NCBI GenBank assembly: GCA_964651445.1
Contig: CAZYYW010000010.1
Location: forward strand, 1-38,141
Direction of reading: 5' to 3'
Source: GCA-2746365 sp964651445
Lineage (GTDB): Bacteria > Pseudomonadota > Gammaproteobacteria > SZUA-229
DNA: 38,141 nucleotides
Of the stretch, positions 34,576 to 38,141 are shown piece after piece (the stretch's first letter is position 1; each line of letters begins with the position of its first letter). The position numbers and the translations under genes are program-made. The notes under the pieces are model-generated. The model saw only the letters and a list, made by a program, of their open reading frames with translations, ran no database searches and had not been told where the DNA came from.

Positions 34576-35445
34576 TTATTTAGCGGAATAGACTATTTCA
34601 GGAGATTGCAATTTAGCAACCTGAATACGATCAACCTCTAGCGGCCGGCAAAGTAAATAACCTTGTAGTTGATCACAGCCAGCTTCCAGCATAAACCAGT
34701 ATTGTTCATCTGTTTCTACCGCTTGCGCGACAACCTGCATGTTTAATTCTTTGACCATATTAATCATTGAACAGATAATAATTTCACAACGCTTGGATTT
34801 ACCTATTTCATGAATAAAGTTGTGATCAATTTTAATGGTTTTTGCTGGCAGGATATTTAAATTAATCAAGGGCGATTGCCCTGTACCAAAATTATCAAGA
34901 CTAAATTGTGCGCCTTGATTGCTGAGTGTTTCACAAAACGCAGCGACTTTTCGGATGTCATGATTGTGCGTACTTTCAGAAATTTCAAATTCAAAATCAG
35001 ATAACTGGACGTCATGATTTTGGCTGATTTCAATAATTTTGTGAGCGCAGTATAAACTTTCGCAGGTCAGTACGGAAAGGTTGATGGATATTTTTATATG
35101 CGGACTTACAGTCGTTTTCAGGTGTTTTAAATCGACACAACAGCGCTCAAACACCCATAAATCAAGCGGGAATATTAAACCATTATCAACCGCGTCAGGT
35201 ATAAAAACACTCGGGTAATAACGTCCGATGCCAGGACGGTGCCAACGTACAAGTGCTTCAATAGTATCCGCTTTGCCCGATATCACATTAAAGCGAGGTT
35301 GATAATGCAGGCTTAATTCATCATTATCAATCGCATACCTGAGGTTGGAGATAAAGGTGCTGTACTGCTCTTGTGCCGGCCTCTCGCCAAGCATGGGAGC
35401 GTTACGCCCTTCGAAAAACTCTTTTCTATCGATGATCTTTTTCAT
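34576..35445 (-). CDS. EAL-domain protein with degenerate active site
   Basis: 289 aa. A ~30-residue tail precedes one EAL domain (residues ~35-275) and nothing else: no GGDEF, PAS or membrane part. Retained: EAL (63-65), Asn122, Glu154/Glu157, Lys205, Asp207, QGY (261-263). Changed: DDFGTG reads DNFGTG (Asn185 for the second Asp), and the EGVE motif reads QAVE (Gln241 for the catalytic Glu). In c-di-GMP phosphodiesterases both positions bind metal or act as base, so I predict no or little hydrolysis; c-di-GMP or protein binding is possible. It has its own promoter and is divergent in transcription unit from miaB. Confidence 0.88.
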   Translation of the reverse strand: MKKIIDRKEFFEGRNAPMLGERPAQEQYSTFISNLRYAIDNDELSLHYQPRFNVISGKADTIEALVRWHRPGIGRYYPSVFIPDAVDNGLIFPLDLWVFERCCVDLKHLKTTVSPHIKISINLSVLTCESLYCAHKIIEISQNHDVQLSDFEFEISESTHNHDIRKVAAFCETLSNQGAQFSLDNFGTGQSPLINLNILPAKTIKIDHNFIHEIGKSKRCEIIICSMINMVKELNMQVVAQAVETDEQYWFMLEAGCDQLQGYLLCRPLEVDRIQVAKLQSPEIVYSAK

Positions 35446-35473
35446 GGTATTTATTCAGGTATATGCACTGCTT

Positions 35474-35503
35474 AATATAAACACCGTATTTAGACAGTGT
35501 CAA
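35474..35503 (-). promoter_or_regulatory. Sigma70-type promoter of the EAL gene
   Basis: Minus strand: -35 TTGACA (35503-35498), 18-bp spacer, -10 TATATT (35479-35474). The start site would be about 23 bp before the ATG at 35445. Confidence 0.65.
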
Positions 35504-35725
35504 ATTAATAAATATTCATTTGTCCTCTCTATGAGAACCCTAAGACAAACGTCTAACTCAATGATTTTATTGTATATATAAAGATTTAAAAAATTAGCCA
35601 GCAATTCTGCGTTTACAATTCTGCTGTTTCAGTATCCCAAATGCTTTGTTTGAGCACAAAATATAGTCAGAATAGGTACGCTATCGAATAATGCAAAATC
35701 TCAACCTTTCAGTTAAGGAGCCAAA

Positions 35726-37573
35726 TTACTCGACGGTTACCGATTTTGCTAAATTGCGCGGTTGGTCAACGTCTGTGCCTTTACGTACGGCAACAAAATA
35801 CGAAAATAGCTGTAATGGCACTGAAAACAGTATTGGTGCCAGTTCGGCATCCACTGCTGGAATTTTTATTACCTTGCAATCGTCCCCTAAATCTTCAATA
35901 TCAAGGCGCTCGTCTGCAAATAAAAATACCTTGCCACCGCGCGCCATAATTTCCTGAATATTCGATTTAATTTTTTCTTCATAGCCGTCCATCGAAATGA
36001 CCGCAATGGTTGGCATGTCCTGGTCGATCAGTGCAATAGGGCCGTGTTTTAGCTCACCGGCAGGATAGGCATCGGCATGAATATAGGATATTTCTTTGAG
36101 TTTAAGCGCACCTTCCAGCGCGATCGGAAACAGCGTTCCACGGCCGATGAAGATCGCATTATCCAAATCTTCAAACACTTCTGCCCAGGCTTCGATTTCT
36201 GTTTTATTCTGTAACACCTTCTCGATCAAGCTCGGCAGTGCTTGTGCTTGCTGAAACAGTGATTTTATTTTATCGGCAGACAGTTCGCGACGCTTACCCA
36301 GTGCAGCAACCAGCATTAATAAACCCAGCAGTTGTGTGGTAAACGCCTTGGTCGAAGCCACACCTATTTCGGGGCCAGCGCGGGTCATTAGTGTCAGTTC
36401 ACTTTCGCGTACCAAAGAGCTTTCCGGCACATTACAGATGGTTAGAGTTAAATCGGTAAGCGCCTTAATTTCACGCAAGGCAGCCAGTGTATCGGCTGTT
36501 TCACCCGACTGTGAAATGGTCACCACCAAAGTACCTTCATGTAATACAGTTTTACGATAACGGTATTCACTGGCGACTTCGACACGACAAGGAATGCCGG
36601 CAATGGCTTCCAGCCAATAGCGGGCAACCAGACCCGAGTGATAACTGGTGCCACAGGCAATAATTTGTACAGCCTTGACCTTATCGAAGATTTCTGCCGC
36701 CGACAAACCACTGCTGCCGACACCAAAGGCGGTGTCGAGTAACTGCCCGTCAACTACACGACCTTTTAGAATATCGATCAGGCAGGCGGGTTGTTCGTGA
36801 ATTTCTTTCAGCATGAAGTGGCGGTATTCACCTTTTGCGGTAGCGTCGGCACTTAATTCTGACTCTTTGATCTGGCGTTCAACCACTTCACCCTGATCGT
36901 TATAAATAACCAGCGCATGGCTACGAATGTCGGCGATATCGCCTTCTTCAAGATAAATAAAACGGCGGGTAACCGGTAATAAAGCGGCAGCATCGGAAGC
37001 AATAAAATATTCACCAATGCCAACACCGATCACCAGCGGGCTACCACGACGGGTAGCAATAAGGCGATTGTTTTCTGTATTGGACATAACGCCCAAAGCA
37101 TAAGCACCTTCAAAATCGGCGACCGCCAAGGTTACTGCGCTCAGCAGATCATCGCCCTGTTTCAGGTAGTGCTCAATTTGATGTGCAGCGACTTCCGTGT
37201 CTGTCTGCGAGGTAAAGTTGTAACCCTCTTTTTTCTGTATTTCACGTAGCTGACGATGGTTTTCGATAATACCGTTGTGCACAATAACCACCGATTGATT
37301 ACAAACATGCGGATGTGCATTTTTTTCGCTGGGTTCACCATGCGTCGCCCAACGGGTGTGGGCAACGCCAAGCGTGCCCCGTAGTTCAGTCTGCGCCAGT
37401 GCATTTGCTAGTTCTTTCACCTTACCAACACGGCGCAGACGGCTGATACAATCGTCCTTATCTAGCACGGCGATGCCGGCAGAATCATAACCACGATATT
37501 CCAATCGCCGCAGCCCTTCTAACAAAATAGGGGTTACATTACGTTCAGCGACCGCACCAACAATTCCACACAT
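35726..37573 (-). CDS. glmS: Glutamine-fructose-6-phosphate aminotransferase (isomerising)
   Basis: Makes glucosamine-6-phosphate, the entry to peptidoglycan and LPS amino sugars. The ATG at 37573 gives 615 aa starting MCGIVGAVAERN, so Cys2 becomes the N-terminal catalytic Cys; a longer frame to 37618 starts inside the MITE and would block the Cys, so I reject it. Two SIS domains follow (GTSYHSGLVARYWLE; FIGRGTLFPIALEGALKLKE), and the C-terminus PRNLAKSVTVE is invariant in the family. I saw no glmS ribozyme or typical terminator. glmU is not adjacent. Confidence 0.97.
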   Translation of the reverse strand: MCGIVGAVAERNVTPILLEGLRRLEYRGYDSAGIAVLDKDDCISRLRRVGKVKELANALAQTELRGTLGVAHTRWATHGEPSEKNAHPHVCNQSVVIVHNGIIENHRQLREIQKKEGYNFTSQTDTEVAAHQIEHYLKQGDDLLSAVTLAVADFEGAYALGVMSNTENNRLIATRRGSPLVIGVGIGEYFIASDAAALLPVTRRFIYLEEGDIADIRSHALVIYNDQGEVVERQIKESELSADATAKGEYRHFMLKEIHEQPACLIDILKGRVVDGQLLDTAFGVGSSGLSAAEIFDKVKAVQIIACGTSYHSGLVARYWLEAIAGIPCRVEVASEYRYRKTVLHEGTLVVTISQSGETADTLAALREIKALTDLTLTICNVPESSLVRESELTLMTRAGPEIGVASTKAFTTQLLGLLMLVAALGKRRELSADKIKSLFQQAQALPSLIEKVLQNKTEIEAWAEVFEDLDNAIFIGRGTLFPIALEGALKLKEISYIHADAYPAGELKHGPIALIDQDMPTIAVISMDGYEEKIKSNIQEIMARGGKVFLFADERLDIEDLGDDCKVIKIPAVDAELAPILFSVPLQLFSYFVAVRKGTDVDQPRNLAKSVTVE

Positions 37574-37605
37574 AGAAAATCCCGATAAATATTTTTTAAT
37601 TACTT

Positions 37606-37763
37606 GAGACCTTTGCACGATACAGGCGCGAAAGGAAAAAAGGCTAAAATTTTGCTGATTAAGGCAGGAAACGCAGATAATAGCTGGCTATTGGCAAGTT
37701 TTCTAACGAAAAGCAGTGAAATTTTAGACATTTTTACTCGTGATTGTATCGTGCAAAGGTCTC
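37606..37763. mobile_element. MITE with perfect 18-bp inverted ends, upstream of glmS
   Basis: 158 bp beginning GAGACCTTTGCACGATAC and ending in its exact reverse complement. The interior has no transposase. Its centre (37667-37716) aligns with the centre of the IS5-like MITE at 25581-25740 (TAATAGCTGGCTATTG exact). A remnant lies at 9170-9208. No clear target duplication. It sits 32 bp before the glmS start and probably separates glmS from its original promoter. Confidence 0.85.
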
Positions 37764-37967
37764 TACTGACTGATAATAGAAGTTAAAGCACTATTTACCA
37801 TTAAATAGCGGTTCTATTTTACAATGCTTTTGCCATTGCTATTTGCATACAATACAAATAAATCAGCACTCATTGCTTCGTTTTAGTGCGATGTGCGTAT
37901 CTAATTACAGTCATCTTTATACATGAAAGCTAGCTTGACTTGTCACTGAATAAAAAAGGGTGTTGTT
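37764..37967. other. Intergenic stretch before the last small ORF
   Basis: A/T-rich. Contains an inverted repeat CTATTT/AAATAG and several weak promoter-like boxes. No gene seen apart from the small ORF that follows. Confidence 0.4.
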
Positions 37968-38129
37968 GTGGATCTTCTGAAAACGTTTAAATTAGGGTTT
38001 TTATTGATGCTGTTATCTGTACTCGCTCCATGCAGTGCAACAGACGGTAATAGTTCTGCTACCACATCGTCTGATACTGGGCGAATTACCTTGCTGATTA
38101 CTGATGGTGTTACCGATGACTTTGATTAA
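37968..38129 (+). CDS. Small exported peptide ORF (53 aa), unknown function
   Basis: GTG start with AGGG nine bases upstream. Basic start (LLKTFK), hydrophobic core (LGFLLMLLSVLAP), then Cys at position 22 in LAPC: a poor lipobox (Pro at -1), so lipoprotein or ordinary secretion is open. The remainder is Ser/Thr-rich and ends in the acidic GVTDDFD. The stop TAA coincides with the TTAA preceding a MITE end. The resemblance to the 52-aa peptide at 19038 is only in architecture, not sequence. Confidence 0.45.
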   Translation: MDLLKTFKLGFLLMLLSVLAPCSATDGNSSATTSSDTGRITLLITDGVTDDFD

Positions 38130-38141
38130 GGAGCCTCTGAT
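38126..38141. mobile_element. Left end of an IS5-like MITE at the window edge (partial)
   Basis: TTAA followed by GGAGCCTCTGA, the terminal repeat of the MITE at 25581-25740, cut by the window end. TTAA fits the YTAR target preference. Confidence 0.65.

Noticed and set aside
35691..35957. Plus-strand 88-aa ORF at the glmS 3' end
   Set aside because: Antisense to glmS and without RBS or domain.
37574..37618. Extended glmS start (15 extra residues)
   Set aside because: Begins in the MITE and would prevent exposure of the N-terminal catalytic Cys.
1..38141. CRISPR arrays, rRNA, tRNA, prophage genes, integrase
   Set aside because: Looked for by eye on both strands; none found. No regular spacer-repeat pattern, no rRNA-like sequence, no complete cloverleaf.

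Overview
This window comes from a gammaproteobacterium with a fairly AT-rich genome. The evidence is the gene order, each part of which matches gammaproteobacterial clusters: hda/DUF2066/purM/purN, nit/yhdP/rng/maf, rlmH/rsfS/nadD, holA/lptE/leuS, and lnt/corC/ybeY/ybeZ/miaB. I cannot name the genus. Two 100-N blocks, each flanked by the same exact 55-bp sequence on both sides, show a scaffolded draft assembly. Both are probably contig ends that overlap by one k-mer, not missing DNA.

Layout. (1) 0.1-7.0 kb: hda and a DUF2066 exported protein on the minus strand, divergent from purM-purN-DUF3108-darP(yjgA)-DUF3422 on the plus strand. (2) 7.1-18.7 kb, all minus strand: a CPA2-type antiporter, a Nit-family amidase, a small exported protein, the very large YhdP (split by an N gap), RNase G, Maf, RlmH, RsfS, NadD and ProA. 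(3) 18.7-24.6 kb: a small exported-peptide gene with its own promoter and terminator, then holA-lptE-leuS. A pair of ~200-bp inverted MITE-like elements flanks this block. A zinc-ribbon-less DUF1451 protein follows on the plus strand. (4) 24.6-29.0 kb: an accessory island. It holds a broken di-haem peroxidase (MauG/CCP type) interrupted by an IS5-like MITE with a TTAG target duplication, a 42-bp direct repeat, an operator-like palindrome cluster, an IS110-family element with an in-frame stop and a strongly structured upstream non-coding region (bridge-RNA candidate), a diverged 156-bp copy of the lnt 3' end, a REP-like palindrome doublet and an AbrB/PIN (VapBC-type) toxin-antitoxin pair. (5) 29.0-34.4 kb: lnt, corC, ybeY, phoH-like ybeZ and miaB in the classical minus-strand operon. 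(6) 34.6-38.1 kb: a degenerate EAL-domain protein, glmS, a second MITE with perfect 18-bp ends just upstream of glmS, a small exported peptide ORF, and the first bases of another IS5-like MITE at the window edge.

The core genes serve purine synthesis (purM/purN), control of replication initiation and clamp loading (hda/holA), ribosome maturation and quality (darP, rlmH, rsfS, ybeY, rng), tRNA charging and modification (leuS, miaB), NAD and proline synthesis, and envelope assembly (lptE, lnt, yhdP, glmS). The novelty lies in the intergenic islands: at least four families of small mobile or palindromic elements, two unrelated-ended MITEs that share an internal core, and three very short exported-peptide ORFs beside them. 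All functional statements rest on reading the sequence and on family knowledge; no searches were run.
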